Assembly (NCBI RefSeq): GCF_024971095.1
Contig: NZ_CP069717.1
Location: forward strand, 1,054,001 to 1,118,000
From: Microbacterium neungamense
Lineage (GTDB): Bacteria; Actinomycetota; Actinomycetes; Actinomycetales; Microbacteriaceae
Direction: 5' to 3'
Length of the DNA: 64,000 nucleotides
Shown here: in pieces, positions 33,163 through 44,160 of the stretch
How positions within the stretch are numbered: the first letter of the stretch is position 1
Layout of the letters: the number at the start of each line of letters is the position of its first letter
Notes under the pieces: model-generated
What the model was told of the DNA's origin: nothing
Database searches by the model: none
The model's input: the letters and a program-made list of their open reading frames with translations, nothing else
Position numbers and translations under genes: made by a program

Positions 33163-34563
33163 GTGGTCGCTGCAGAGTTCGTCGTCGTCGCCAACCGCCT
33201 GCCCGTCGATCGGCTGGTGACCCCTGACGGCGAGGAGCTGTGGCGCACGTCCCCCGGGGGTCTCGTCGCGGCACTGGAGCCGATGATGCACACCGTCGAC
33301 GGGGCCTGGGTGGGCTGGCCGGGCCAGGCCGACCTGGAGCTCGAGCCGTTCGAGGCGAACGGCATCCGGCTGATCCCGATCACCCTCTCCGAGGAGGAGG
33401 TCGCCGAGTACTACGAGGGCTTCTCCAACGACACCATCTGGCCGCTGTACCACGACGTCATCGCGCCCCCGCAGTACCACCGGGAGTGGTGGGAGGCGTA
33501 CATGGCCGTCAACCGCCGGTTCGCGGAGGCCGCCGCCGACGCCGTCGCCGAGCACGGCACGGTGTGGGTGCACGACTACCAGCTGCAGCTCGTCCCGGAG
33601 ATGGTGCGCGCGCTGCGGCCGGACGTCACCATCGGCTACTTCCACCACATCCCGTTCCCCGCGCACGGACTGTACGCCCAGCTGCCCTGGCGCGACCAGG
33701 TGCTGCGCGGGCTGCTCGGCGCCGACGTGATCGGGTTCCAGCGCGCGCAGGACGCCACGAACTTCCTCGCCGCCGTGCGCCGGCGGCTGCGGTACGAGGT
33801 GAAGGGCGCCTCGGTCACCCTCCCGGACGGGCGGACCCCGCTGGTCAAGGCGTTCCCGATCTCCATCGACACCACCCCGTACCGCGAGCTCGCGCAGCGG
33901 CCGGACATCCGCGCCCGCGCCGCAGAGATCCGGGAGAGCCTGGGCAACCCGCGCAAGATCCTGCTCGGCGTCGACCGGCTCGACTACACCAAGGGCATCC
34001 GGCATCGCATCAAGGCGTTCGGCGAACTCCTCGACCAGGGGCGCGTCTCGGTCGAGGAGGTGACGCTGGTTCAGGTCGCGAGCCCCAGCCGCGAGCGCGT
34101 CGATGCCTATGTGCACCTCCGCGACGAGATCGAACTGGCGGTCGGGCGGATCAACGGCGACCACGACACCATGGACCACACCGCCATCCGCTACCTGCAC
34201 CAGGGATTCCCGCGGGAGGAGATGGTCGCGCTCTATCTCGCCGCCGACGTCATGCTGGTCACGGCGCTGCGCGACGGCATGAACCTCGTCGCGAAGGAGT
34301 ACGTCGCCACCCGCGCCGACAACCGCGGCGTGCTCGTGCTCAGCGAGTTCACCGGCGCGGCGGACGAGCTGCGGCAGGCGGTGCGGGTCAACCCGCACGA
34401 CATCGAAGGACTCAAGGACGCCATCATCACGGCGATCGAGATGACCCCGGGGGAGCAGGGGAGACGGATGCGGGCGCTGCGCAAGCGGGTGCTCGAGCAC
34501 GACGTCGCCGCGTGGTCGTCCTCCTTCCTGGACGCCCTGGAGAAGGCCAGGGCGGCGCGCTGA
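33163..34563 (+). CDS. otsA: Trehalose-6-phosphate synthase
   Basis: A 466-residue GT20 glycosyltransferase joining UDP- or ADP-glucose with glucose-6-phosphate. The family features are complete: N-terminal VVVANRLPVDR, the TSPGGLVAAL loop, VWVHDYQLQLVPEM, GYFHHIPFPAH, GVDRLDYTKGI (catalytic region) and RDGMNLVAKEYVA. GTG 33163 is preceded by AAGGAG. The phosphatase gene follows 32 bp later. The pair makes trehalose for osmotic and stress protection. Confidence 0.95.
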   Translation: MVAAEFVVVANRLPVDRLVTPDGEELWRTSPGGLVAALEPMMHTVDGAWVGWPGQADLELEPFEANGIRLIPITLSEEEVAEYYEGFSNDTIWPLYHDVIAPPQYHREWWEAYMAVNRRFAEAAADAVAEHGTVWVHDYQLQLVPEMVRALRPDVTIGYFHHIPFPAHGLYAQLPWRDQVLRGLLGADVIGFQRAQDATNFLAAVRRRLRYEVKGASVTLPDGRTPLVKAFPISIDTTPYRELAQRPDIRARAAEIRESLGNPRKILLGVDRLDYTKGIRHRIKAFGELLDQGRVSVEEVTLVQVASPSRERVDAYVHLRDEIELAVGRINGDHDTMDHTAIRYLHQGFPREEMVALYLAADVMLVTALRDGMNLVAKEYVATRADNRGVLVLSEFTGAADELRQAVRVNPHDIEGLKDAIITAIEMTPGEQGRRMRALRKRVLEHDVAAWSSSFLDALEKARAAR

Positions 34564-34595
34564 GCGCGGACGCGGCGGAGACGGAGCATACGGAC

Positions 34596-35393
34596 ATGAC
34601 CCGCACCTGGACCCCGGGCAGCCTCGACCCGGAACTGGCGGCCATCGCCGCGACGGAACGGCTCGTGGTCGCCCTCGACTTCGACGGCACCGCCTCGCCC
34701 CTCGTCGACGAGCCGATGTCGGCCCGCGCCCTGCCCGAGGTGACCGAGGCCGTGCAGCGCCTCGCCGCGCTGCCCGACACGGTCGTCGCGTTCGTCTCCG
34801 GGCGCAGCCTGGAGGACCTGCGGGTGATCGCCGAGCACGACGACGACTCCGCCATCGCGCTGGCCGGGTCGCACGGCGCGCAGTACTGGTACCCGGGCCA
34901 CGGCGAGGTGGATGTGATCGAGGCCGAGCAGGTGGAGGGCACGCGCGAGGAGCTGTGGGCGGCCGCAAGGCCGATCATCGACCGGTACGAGGGCGTCGAG
35001 CTCGAGGAGAAGACCTACGGCATGGGCGTGCACGGGCGGCGCGCCGCACCCGAGGCCGAGGCCGCCGCGTTCGCCGAGGTGGACGCCCTCGTCGCCGAAC
35101 GGTTCCCGCACTGGCGGCGCCGGCTGGGCAACCACATCCTGGAGTTCTCCTCGCGCATCGAGGGCAAGGACACCGCCATGCGGGTGCTGCGGGAGCGCTT
35201 CGACGCCACCGGCATTCTGTTCGCCGGCGACGACGTCACCGACGAGGACGCGATGCGCGTGCTCGGGCCGGACGACCTCGGCGTGCGGGTCGGGCCGGGG
35301 GACACCGCCGCGACCCTGCGCGTGGACTCCCCACAACAGATCGCGGCACTCCTCGGCGTCATCGCGGCGGAGCGCGCACGCCGCCGGGAATAG
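34596..35393 (+). CDS. otsB: Trehalose-6-phosphate phosphatase
   Basis: A 265-residue HAD-superfamily phosphatase. Motif I VALDFDGTASP (nucleophile Asp), motif II VAFVSGRSLEDL, and motifs III/IV EGKDTAMRVL and FAGDDVTDEDAM are all present. It removes phosphate from trehalose-6-phosphate made by OtsA. ATG 34596 is the natural start; the frame is open upstream only inside otsA. The stop lies 9 bp before ilvD. Confidence 0.93.
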   Translation: MTRTWTPGSLDPELAAIAATERLVVALDFDGTASPLVDEPMSARALPEVTEAVQRLAALPDTVVAFVSGRSLEDLRVIAEHDDDSAIALAGSHGAQYWYPGHGEVDVIEAEQVEGTREELWAAARPIIDRYEGVELEEKTYGMGVHGRRAAPEAEAAAFAEVDALVAERFPHWRRRLGNHILEFSSRIEGKDTAMRVLRERFDATGILFAGDDVTDEDAMRVLGPDDLGVRVGPGDTAATLRVDSPQQIAALLGVIAAERARRRE

Positions 35394-35402
35394 ACTTCCC
35401 TC

Positions 35403-37136
35403 ATGTCCTCGCACGAAGCCTCCGGCGGCGCGCCGGCCGCACGACCCGATATCGACATCAAGCCCCGCAGCCGCGTCGTCACCGACGGCATCGAGGCGAC
35501 GACCTCCCGCGGCATGCTCCGCGCGGTCGGGATGGGTGACGCGGACTGGGAGAAGCCGCAGATCGGCATCGCGTCGAGCTGGAACGAGATCACCCCGTGC
35601 AACCTGAGCCTGGACCGGCTCGCGCAGGGCGCCAAGGAGGGCGTGCACTCGGGCGGCGGCTACCCGCTGCAGTTCGGCACCATCTCCGTCTCCGACGGCA
35701 TCTCGATGGGGCACGAGGGGATGCACTTCTCGCTGGTCAGCCGCGAGGTCATCGCAGACTCGGTGGAGACCGTGATCATGGCGGAGCGACTGGACGGCAC
35801 GGTGCTGCTGGCCGGCTGTGACAAGTCCATCCCCGGGATGCTGATGGCCAGCGCACGGCTCGGCCTGTCCAGCGTGTTCCTCTACGCCGGGTCGATCGCT
35901 CCCGGCTGGGTGAAGCTCTCGGACGGCACCGAGAAGGACATCACGATCATCGACTCCTTCGAGGGTGTCGGCGCCTGCCGCGCCGGCCGCATGACCGAGG
36001 AGGACCTGAAGCGCATCGAGTGCGCGTTCGCCCCCGGCGAGGGCGCCTGCGGCGGCATGTATACCGCCAACACGATGGCATCCGTCGCCGAGGCTCTCGG
36101 GCTCAGCCTGCCCGGGTCCGCCGCCCCGCCGGCCGCGGACCGCCGCCGCGACTACTTCGCGCACCGCTCCGGCGAGGCCGTGGTGAACCTGCTCCGCCAG
36201 GGCATCACCACCAAGGACATCCTGACGAAGGAGTCGTTCGAGAACGCGATCGCGCTCGCGATGGCGCTCGGCGGCTCGACCAACGTCGTGCTGCACCTGC
36301 TCGCGATCGCGCGCGAGGCGGAGATCGAGCTCAGCCTGCACGACTTCAACCGCATCGGCAGCCGCACCCCGCACGTGGCCGACATGAAGCCGTTCGGCAA
36401 GTACGTCATGAACGACGTCGACCGGCACGGCGGCATCCCGGTGATCATGAAGGCCATGCTCGACGAGGGCCTCATCTACGGCGACGCGCTCACCGTCACC
36501 GGCAAGACCGTCGCCGAGAACCTCCGTGACCTGAACCCCGACCCGATCGACGGCGAGGTGATCCACACCTTTGACAACCCGATCCACGCCTCCGGCGGCA
36601 TCACGATCCTGCTCGGCTCGCTCGCGCCCGAGGGCGCCGTGGTGAAGTCGGCCGGCTTCGACGCCGACGTGTTCGAGGGGCCCGCGCGCGTGTTCGACCG
36701 CGAGCGCGCCGCCATGGACGCCCTCGCCGCCGGTGACATCAACCCGGGCGAGGTGATCGTGATCCGCTACGAGGGCCCCAAGGGCGGCCCCGGCATGCGC
36801 GAGATGCTCGCCATCACCGCGGCCATCAAGGGCGCGGGGCTCGGAAAAGATGTACTACTCTTGACGGACGGGCGATTCTCAGGCGGCACAACCGGCCTGT
36901 GCATCGGCCACATAGCACCCGAAGCGGTGGACGCTGGTCCCATCGCCTTCGTGCGCGATGGTGATCTTATTCGGGTCGATATCGCGGCTCGCACTCTCGA
37001 CCTACTCGTCGACGAGTCCGAGCTCAGCTCCCGCCGCTCTGGCTGGGAGCCGCTTCCCCCGCGCTATACCCGTGGCGTTCTTGCCAAGTACTCCCGTCTC
37101 GTGCGCTCCGCCGCGGAGGGCGCGACGACCGGGTGA
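35403..37136 (+). CDS. ilvD: Dihydroxy-acid dehydratase
   Basis: A 577-residue Fe-S dehydratase, the third common step of valine and isoleucine synthesis. The cluster Cys residues are in [19 protein letters not shown] and [14 protein letters not shown]. The C-terminal half has [17 protein letters not shown]. The length is normal. The last 270 bp or so (about 36840-37110) use many codons rare in the rest of the gene (AAA, GTA, CTA, TTG, CGA, TCA, ATA, ATT). The reading frame and motifs are preserved there, so a patch from a lower-GC relative may have been recombined in. It starts the ilv cluster. Confidence 0.95.
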   Translation: MSSHEASGGAPAARPDIDIKPRSRVVTDGIEATTSRGMLRAVGMGDADWEKPQIGIASSWNEITPCNLSLDRLAQGAKEGVHSGGGYPLQFGTISVSDGISMGHEGMHFSLVSREVIADSVETVIMAERLDGTVLLAGCDKSIPGMLMASARLGLSSVFLYAGSIAPGWVKLSDGTEKDITIIDSFEGVGACRAGRMTEEDLKRIECAFAPGEGACGGMYTANTMASVAEALGLSLPGSAAPPAADRRRDYFAHRSGEAVVNLLRQGITTKDILTKESFENAIALAMALGGSTNVVLHLLAIAREAEIELSLHDFNRIGSRTPHVADMKPFGKYVMNDVDRHGGIPVIMKAMLDEGLIYGDALTVTGKTVAENLRDLNPDPIDGEVIHTFDNPIHASGGITILLGSLAPEGAVVKSAGFDADVFEGPARVFDRERAAMDALAAGDINPGEVIVIRYEGPKGGPGMREMLAITAAIKGAGLGKDVLLLTDGRFSGGTTGLCIGHIAPEAVDAGPIAFVRDGDLIRVDIAARTLDLLVDESELSSRRSGWEPLPPRYTRGVLAKYSRLVRSAAEGATTG

Positions 37137-37213
37137 CCGTCCGACAGTTCGGGGCGTGCCGGTGCCGGCGGCTACCGCCGGCATCCGCGCTCTGCTGATC
37201 ACCGAGGAATGAC

Positions 37214-39016
37214 ATGACTGCTGATTCCGCTCCGGCCGTGCCACGGCCGCCCGCCCGTCCGGCCTCCCCGCCTGTGCTCACCGGAGCCCAGGCGGTCGTC
37301 CGCTCGCTCGACCTCCTCGGGGTCACGGACGTCTTCGGCATCCCGGGCGGGGCGATCATGCCCGTCTACGACCCGCTGCTGGACCACGAGTCGGTCCGTC
37401 ACATCCTGGTGCGGCACGAGCAGGGCGCCGGTCACGCCGCCGAGGGTTACGCGTCCGCGACCGGGAAGACCGGCGTCGCGCTGGCGACCTCCGGCCCGGG
37501 AGCCACGAACCTGGTCACCGCGATCGCCGACGCGTACATGGACTCGGTGCCGCTGGTGTGCATCACCGGCCAAGTCTTCAGCCACCTGATGGGCACGGAC
37601 GCCTTCCAGGAGGCGGACATCGTCGGCATCACCATGCCGATCACCAAGCACTCCTTCCTCGTCAAGCGCGCCGAGGACATCCCCGGCGCGATCGCCGCGG
37701 CCTTCGAGGTCGCCTCCACCGGCCGCCCCGGCCCGGTGCTCGTCGACATCACCAAGGACGCCCAGCAGGCCAGCGTGCCGTTCATCTGGCCGCCCAAGGT
37801 GGAGCTGCCCGGGTACCGCCCGGTGACCAAGGCGCACGGCAAGCAGATCCAGGCGGCGGCCGCGCTGCTCGCCGAGGCCAAGAAGCCGGTGCTCTACGTC
37901 GGCGGCGGCGTGATCCGCGGCAAGGCGTCCAAGGAGCTGCTCGCGCTGGCGGAGTCGACCGGCGCGCCCGTGGTGACGACGCTGATGGCCCGCGGCGCGT
38001 TCCCGGACTCGCATCCGCAGCACCTCGGGATGCCGGGCATGCACGGCACCGTCCCCGCCGTGCTCGCGCTGCAGGAGGCCGACCTCATCGTCGCCCTCGG
38101 CGCCCGCTTCGACGACCGTGTCACCGGCAAGGCCGAGCACTTCGCCCCGCACGCGAAGGTCGTGCACGTGGACATCGATCCGGCGGAGATCTCCAAGATC
38201 CGCACCGCCGATGTGCCGATCGTGGGCGACGTCCGCGACGTCCTGATCGACCTGGACACCGCGTTCCGCAGCGTCGTCGGCACCACCAAGCCCGACATCG
38301 AGGAGTGGTGGTCGTACCTGGACGGGCTGCGCGCCGAGTTCCCGCTCGGCTACGCGCCCACCGACGACGGCCTGCTCGCGCCGCAGTACGTGATCCAGCG
38401 CATCGGCGAGCTCACCGGGCCCGAGGCGATCTACGCCGCCGGCGTCGGCCAGCACCAGATGTGGGCCGCCCAGTTCATCAAGTACGAGCGGCCCAACTCG
38501 TGGCTCAACTCCGGGGGAGCCGGCACCATGGGCTACGCGATCCCCGCCGCGATGGGCGCGAAGGTGGCCGAACCGGAGCGCGTGGTGTGGGCGATCGACG
38601 GCGACGGATGCTTCCAGATGACCAACCAGGAGTTGGCCACCTGCGTCATCAACGAGATCCCGATCAAGGTCGCGATCATCAACAACTCGTCGCTGGGCAT
38701 GGTGCGGCAGTGGCAGACGCTGTTCCACGGCGGCCGGCACTCGCACACCGACCTGAACACCGGGCACGACACCGTCCGGGTCCCCGACTTCGTCAAGCTC
38801 GCCGAGGCGTACGGCTGCCTCGCGCTGCGCGTGGAGACCGAGGACCAGGTGGATGCCGCCATCAAGACCGCGCTGGAGACGAACGACCGCCCCGTCGTGA
38901 TCGACTTCGTCGTGAGCGCGGACGCCATGGTGTGGCCGATGGTGCCTCAGGGCGTGAGCAACAGCTACATCCAGTACGCGCGCGACCACGCGCCGGCATT
39001 CGATCAGGAGGCCTGA
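37214..39016 (+). CDS. ilvB: Acetolactate synthase large subunit
   Basis: A 600-residue ThDP enzyme that condenses pyruvate with pyruvate or 2-oxobutyrate. Key features are [15 protein letters not shown], the catalytic Glu in [26 protein letters not shown] (FAD domain) and the ThDP motif [15 protein letters not shown]. The N-terminal 25 residues are Pro/Ala-rich and divergent. The 77-bp gap before it contains a GCCGGCGG/CCGCCGGC hairpin (about 37158-37181) but no clear leader peptide. ilvH follows 3 bp later. Confidence 0.95.
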   Translation: MTADSAPAVPRPPARPASPPVLTGAQAVVRSLDLLGVTDVFGIPGGAIMPVYDPLLDHESVRHILVRHEQGAGHAAEGYASATGKTGVALATSGPGATNLVTAIADAYMDSVPLVCITGQVFSHLMGTDAFQEADIVGITMPITKHSFLVKRAEDIPGAIAAAFEVASTGRPGPVLVDITKDAQQASVPFIWPPKVELPGYRPVTKAHGKQIQAAAALLAEAKKPVLYVGGGVIRGKASKELLALAESTGAPVVTTLMARGAFPDSHPQHLGMPGMHGTVPAVLALQEADLIVALGARFDDRVTGKAEHFAPHAKVVHVDIDPAEISKIRTADVPIVGDVRDVLIDLDTAFRSVVGTTKPDIEEWWSYLDGLRAEFPLGYAPTDDGLLAPQYVIQRIGELTGPEAIYAAGVGQHQMWAAQFIKYERPNSWLNSGGAGTMGYAIPAAMGAKVAEPERVVWAIDGDGCFQMTNQELATCVINEIPIKVAIINNSSLGMVRQWQTLFHGGRHSHTDLNTGHDTVRVPDFVKLAEAYGCLALRVETEDQVDAAIKTALETNDRPVVIDFVVSADAMVWPMVPQGVSNSYIQYARDHAPAFDQEA

Positions 39017-39019
39017 GCC

Positions 39020-39529
39020 ATGTCCACACACGTGCTGAGCCTTCTCGTCGAGAACACGCCGGGTCTACTGACCCGCGTCGCCGGCCTGTTCGCACGCCGC
39101 GGCTTCAACATCGACTCGCTCGCGGTCGGCGTCACCGAGGTGCCCGGCATCTCGCGGATCACGGTCGTCGTCGATGTCGAGGACCTGCCGCTGGAACAGG
39201 TCACCAAGCAGCTGAACAAGCTCATCAACGTCATCAAGATCGTGGAGCTGGAGCCGTCCTCGTCGGTGCAGCGCGAGCACATGCTGATCAAGGTGCGCAC
39301 CGACAACAGCACGCGATCGAACGTGCTCGAGGTGGTGAACCTGTTCCGCGCCTCGGTCGTCGACTACGCGCCGGACGCGCTGGTGATCGAGGTCACCGGC
39401 GACAAGGGCAAGGTCGGCGCGCTGCTGCGGGCGCTGGAGCCGTTCGGCATCAAGGAGCTCGCCCAGTCCGGCCTGCTCGCGATCGGCCGCGGCGGCAAGA
39501 GCATCACCGAACGGGTGCTGCGCGGTTGA
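39020..39529 (+). CDS. ilvH: Acetolactate synthase small (regulatory) subunit
   Basis: A 169-residue ACT-domain subunit that confers valine feedback on IlvB. HVLSLLVENTPGLLTRVAGL and FARRGFNIDSLAVG form the N-terminal ACT domain with its conserved valine-binding Asn. The C-terminal half has ALEPFGIKELAQSGLLAIGR. ATG 39020 is preceded by AGGAGG. Also called ilvN. Confidence 0.95.
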   Translation: MSTHVLSLLVENTPGLLTRVAGLFARRGFNIDSLAVGVTEVPGISRITVVVDVEDLPLEQVTKQLNKLINVIKIVELEPSSSVQREHMLIKVRTDNSTRSNVLEVVNLFRASVVDYAPDALVIEVTGDKGKVGALLRALEPFGIKELAQSGLLAIGRGGKSITERVLRG

Positions 39530-39570
39530 CCCGATCGTCGAACGAGCGCCGTCGCCTTCGCGGCCGTTGA

Positions 39571-40659
<1,089 letters not shown>

Positions 40660-40677
40660 TCCACCCGGTCCCGCACC

Positions 40678-40713
40678 GGAACGGGGGCGCCTCTTCCGAG
40701 GCGCCCCCGTTCC
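40678..40713 (+). terminator. Terminator after ilvC
   Basis: GGAACGGGGGCGCCTC (40678-40693) is perfectly complementary to 40698-40713, with a TTCC loop: a 16-bp stem with no mismatch. There is no long T tract, as is usual in this GC range. Confidence 0.85.
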
Positions 40714-40802
40714 GCGTTCCGGTGCATCGACGCCCGGATCTCAGGTGGGCGGCGGAACGTTCGGCCGTCAGACGCTAGGGGAGCGGAGCCCCGCGCGGGA
40801 CG

Positions 40803-41735
40803 TCACTCGGCCGGGGCGTCCTCGACCTGGATCGGTGCATCGGCCGGGTCCGCCCAGACAGGGGCGGGAAGGAGCGTGTCGGTGGCGCCGTCACGGATCG
40901 CCCGGAGCGCCTCGACGATCTCCTGCGAGTTCTCGGGCACCGGCATCCCGCAGGTGCGCAGTTCGGATGCGAACTCCAACGTCAGCCGGGTCTTGCCGGC
41001 GGCGACCGCTTCCGCGGTGGTTCCAATCCGCTTCTCGCTGCCGGTCTGGATGTCGGGGACCTCTTCGCACACGTGATACACACCACCGCCGTCGACCCAC
41101 ACCACCTCGTCCTTCCCGAGCAGCTGGATCACGGTGGACTGGTCGGCGGTGTACTTCTCCACCGACGGCGGGTTGAAGTCGATGCCGAGAACCACGGCGA
41201 GGACGGCCAGCACGATGCCGACGATGCCCGCGGTCGTCTTCTGCCCCTTGTCCATGTCCTTGTTCAGGAAGATCAGGATGATCAAGGGCAGGAAGGCCAC
41301 GATCGCGATGATCGCGCCGAGCTGGTTCTGTACGAAGAAGCGGAATGTGTCGGATCTGCGGGCCGGATCGAGCCGGTTGGCCTTCTTCCACAGCATCGAG
41401 CCGGTGATCGACAGCACGGCGATCACGACGAGCAGCACCAGCAGCGTGATGAACGCCCACTGCGGGAAGTGCGCGGTGACGCCCTGCTCCTCGAGCAGCC
41501 CGGTCTCGAGGTCGCGGACGAGGGTGCCGTCCTCGCCGACGAACTCCCGCTGGCGCAGCAGCCAGAAGATGCCGACGGCCTCACCGGCGATGGCGAGGGC
41601 CCAGAGCACCGCCGCGATCCAGCGGAACGTCGTCGCGCGCTTCTTCGACTCCGCCGTCGGCGCCCACTCCCGCGTCTCGGTCTCGCGTGCCGCGTCGGCC
41701 TGCGAACGCACCGACTTCCTGCTGCTCTCTGCCAC
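40803..41735 (-). CDS. Membrane protein of unknown function
   Basis: A 310-residue protein. After a charged N-terminus there are three hydrophobic segments (about residues 37-56, 93-115 and 135-190, the last counted as two close helices). A C-terminal domain follows with VQLLGKDEVVWVDGG-like strands and a Pro/Asp/Glu-rich tail. The GTG at 41735 is preceded by GGGAGGGA. The frame extends upstream to 42029, but that part overlaps the permease remnant and is low complexity. No family is recognised. Confidence 0.75.
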   Translation of the reverse strand: MAESSRKSVRSQADAARETETREWAPTAESKKRATTFRWIAAVLWALAIAGEAVGIFWLLRQREFVGEDGTLVRDLETGLLEEQGVTAHFPQWAFITLLVLLVVIAVLSITGSMLWKKANRLDPARRSDTFRFFVQNQLGAIIAIVAFLPLIILIFLNKDMDKGQKTTAGIVGIVLAVLAVVLGIDFNPPSVEKYTADQSTVIQLLGKDEVVWVDGGGVYHVCEEVPDIQTGSEKRIGTTAEAVAAGKTRLTLEFASELRTCGMPVPENSQEIVEALRAIRDGATDTLLPAPVWADPADAPIQVEDAPAE

Positions 41736-41805
41736 GATCTCGTCCCTCCCCGAACGGTATAGCGGTGAGCCTAGTGGAATGCATGCCCGCGGCGGGATAT
41801 GCGCG

Positions 41806-42519
41806 TCACGCGGGCAGTCGGCCCTCCTCCACCTCGATCTCGAGTGGGCCGGCGAGCACGGGCGGTGCGGCGCGGAAGAGTCGGGTGCGCCACAGCAGGT
41901 ACACGAGGCCGATCGCGGTCCAGAGTGCGCCGATGAGCATGGCTCCCGGCTCCAGGCTGAACCAGAGCACGACGTTGATGACGGCGCCGGCAGCGGGGAC
42001 GACGACCCAGCCCAGGATGCTGCGCGCACCGCGGTCCCGGCGGAACCGCAGCCAGGTGGCGATCACGGACAGGTTCACGAAGGTGAAGGCCACGAACGCG
42101 CCGAAGTTGATCAGCGAGGCGGCCTGAAACAGGTCGAGGAAGACGGCGGTCGCGGCGAGCAGCCCGATCAGCAGCAGGTTCGCCGACGGCACGCCCTTCG
42201 CGTTGAGCCGCGCGAACTGGCGGCGCGGCAGCACGTCGTCGCGCCCCATCGCGTACAGCAGCCGCGCGGCCGACATCTGCTGCGTGATGCCGCAGCCGAG
42301 GACGGCGACCATGTAACCGCCGATGAACAGCGACTGGAACAGTGCGCCGCCGATGTACCGGGCCATCTCCGGAGAGGCGCCGACGATGTCACCCACCGCG
42401 CTGACGTCAGGGAAGAGCACCTGCATGCAGTAGGTGACCACGACGAAGAACGCGCCGGCCGCGGCGACGATCAGGAGGCTCGCGCGTCGGTCATATCTTC
42501 CTCGATAGTTTTTTGACAT
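41806..42519 (-). pseudogene. APC-superfamily amino-acid permease, C-terminal half only
   Basis: About 237 residues remain: LLIVAAAGAFFVVVTYCMQV, YIGGALFQSLFIGGYMVAVL, QQMSAARLLYAMGRDDVLPR and four or five further helices. This is the second half of a roughly 480-residue APC permease. The N-terminal half is missing; upstream of the first helix only MSKNYRGRYDRRAS remains, starting at an ATG without a ribosome-binding site that sits in a palindromic operator. It may be a truncated relic kept next to its regulator. Confidence 0.72.
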
Positions 42520-42528
42520 CAACGTCAA
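42513..42528. promoter_or_regulatory. Palindromic operator for the divergent TetR regulator
   Basis: TTGACATCAACGTCAA: arms TTGAC and GTCAA around 6 bp, in an AT-rich spot between the permease remnant and the BetI-like regulator gene. It overlaps the permease start codon. It could bind the regulator encoded 44 bp downstream. Confidence 0.5.
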
Positions 42529-42571
42529 AGAATGGGTCGAGCATGTCACGCGACCCGGGTAGTGTCAAGGC

Positions 42572-43204
42572 ATGGCCCGACCCCGACGGCAGGATGCCCG
42601 CCGTGCAGACCTCGTGGAGGCGACCCTCACCGCCGTCTCGGAGCGCGGTCTGCGCGCGATCTCCCTCACCGACGTCGCCCAGCGCGCGGGGCTCACGCGC
42701 GGAGCGATCCTGTACTACTACTCCGACCTCGACGAGCTGCTCGTCGAGGCGCACCGCGCCGGGGTGGGGCGGTTCTGCGACGCGCGCGACGCCCTCATCG
42801 CCGAGATCGACGACCCCCGCGAGCAGCTGGCCACTGCCATCCGTGAGGGTCTGCCCGACGGCCCCGACGACGCACTGATGCGGCTGCTGTACGAGTTCGA
42901 CGTCCTCGCCGGCAACTCGCAGCTGCACGACGAGCTGGTGCAGACGATGTACCGGCGTCAGCTGGCGACCTACCGCGGGGTGCTCGAGCGGGGGGCGGAT
43001 GCCGGGGTCTTCGCCCCCGGGTTGGACCCGGACACCTTCGCGATGACCCTGGTGGCGCTCGAGGACGCGTATGGACTGCACATCGTCAGCGGCAACACGC
43101 TGCTGACGGTCGACCTCGCCGAGCAGGCGATGCGGAAAGTCTGCCGGGAACTGGGCGCGCCGCCCGCCGGCGGCGAGGATGCCGCATCCGCCGCCCGCGC
43201 GTGA
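42572..43204 (+). CDS. TetR-family regulator, BetI-like
   Basis: A 210-residue repressor: HTH AISLTDVAQRAGLTRGAILY followed by YYSDLDELLVEAH, then a BetI-type C-terminal domain (LYEFDVLAGNSQLHDELV). BetI-like proteins often control polyamine, choline or amino-acid permeases, and the divergent gene here is an APC permease. It was probably the local repressor of that permease, whose gene is now truncated. Confidence 0.85.
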   Translation: MARPRRQDARRADLVEATLTAVSERGLRAISLTDVAQRAGLTRGAILYYYSDLDELLVEAHRAGVGRFCDARDALIAEIDDPREQLATAIREGLPDGPDDALMRLLYEFDVLAGNSQLHDELVQTMYRRQLATYRGVLERGADAGVFAPGLDPDTFAMTLVALEDAYGLHIVSGNTLLTVDLAEQAMRKVCRELGAPPAGGEDAASAARA

Positions 43205-43217
43205 CTACGCTGGGCGT

Positions 43218-43694
43218 GTGCGCTCCGATCCTGATGACGACGACGCCCTCCGCTGGGACGGCGATGACGAGAACGGCCCCGCGTCGCTCCCGCCCGGCTG
43301 GAAGGCGGTCGGCAAAGGCAGCGACGACGTCCCGGGGTCGCCGGCGGATGCGGCATCCGCTCGCCACGACGCGGAGACCGCGGACGACGACACGCACGCG
43401 CTGGGCACGGTCAGCCTGGTGCTGCTCGGCGTTCTCGGCGGCGTGTACCTGCTGTACACCGTCGGCTGGTTGATCGGCGGCATCCGGCTCAAGCAGCTCG
43501 CGAACCTCATCGTCGCCGACGCGATGTATGTGCCGTGGCTGATCCTCGCGGTCGCGGCGCCGGCGCTGTGGTTCCTCACCGGCTGGGTGCTCACCCGCGG
43601 CAGGGCGATGTGGCTGCGGATGCTCGTGCTGCTCGCCGGCGTCGTGCTGCTGGTGCCCTGGCCGTTCGTGATGATGGGAGCCCTGGGATCGTGA
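43218..43694 (+). CDS. Membrane protein of unknown function
   Basis: A 158-residue protein with an acidic, Asp-rich cytoplasmic N-terminus (about 65 residues) and three hydrophobic segments (around TVSLVLLGVLGGVYLLYTVG, YVPWLILAVAAPALWFLTG and MLVLLAGVVLLVPWPF). GTG 43218 is the likely start. Its stop overlaps the next gene (GTGA), so the two are coupled. No named family is recognised; homologues are probably limited to Microbacteriaceae. Confidence 0.75.
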   Translation: MRSDPDDDDALRWDGDDENGPASLPPGWKAVGKGSDDVPGSPADAASARHDAETADDDTHALGTVSLVLLGVLGGVYLLYTVGWLIGGIRLKQLANLIVADAMYVPWLILAVAAPALWFLTGWVLTRGRAMWLRMLVLLAGVVLLVPWPFVMMGALGS

Positions 43695-44026
43695 ACGACC
43701 TCGCCCCTGCCGGCCCGCGCTGGCTGTCCGGTCTCGTGATCGGACTCAGCGGCCTCTTCTACGCGTACGCCGTCTGGAACGCGATCGCGCACCTGATCGC
43801 GCTCGCCCGCGACGGCCTCACCGCCGCCGGTTGGGCGACGCTGCTGTTCGGCGTCGTGTTCCCGGCCATCGTGTTCGCCCTCGCCTCTGCCGTCGGCCGC
43901 CGGCGCAACGTCGGGGAGCTCGCGCTCGTGATGCTCGCCGGCCTCGGCGTCGTCGCGGTGTTCTGGATGAGCCTGATCGGGTACAGCATCCTGAACATGG
44001 ATCAGCTGGTCCTGGCCGCCGGCTGA
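43691..44026 (+). CDS. Four-helix membrane protein of unknown function
   Basis: A 111-residue protein, nearly all hydrophobic, with three or four helices (WLSGLVIGLSGLFYAYAVW; AGWATLLFGVVFPAIVFALA; LALVMLAGLGVVAVFWM). GTG 43691 overlaps the stop of the preceding membrane-protein gene by 4 bp, implying joint expression and perhaps a complex. No function is recognised. Confidence 0.72.
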   Translation: MNDLAPAGPRWLSGLVIGLSGLFYAYAVWNAIAHLIALARDGLTAAGWATLLFGVVFPAIVFALASAVGRRRNVGELALVMLAGLGVVAVFWMSLIGYSILNMDQLVLAAG

Positions 44027-44160
44027 CGCTCGCCGCCCGTCGTCGGTCGTCACATCGGCGGGGCCGCGGCATCCGCTGCGGTAAAGTGTGACCCGATCGC
44101 GCCCCCACGGCGTGCGGCGCATCGGCCCTCCGCCCTGTCCTCCTGCCCCGAAGGATCCAC

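Noticed and set aside
37137..37213. Leader-peptide attenuator of ilvB
   Set aside because: No short frame rich in branched-chain codons and no alternative stem pair could be found.
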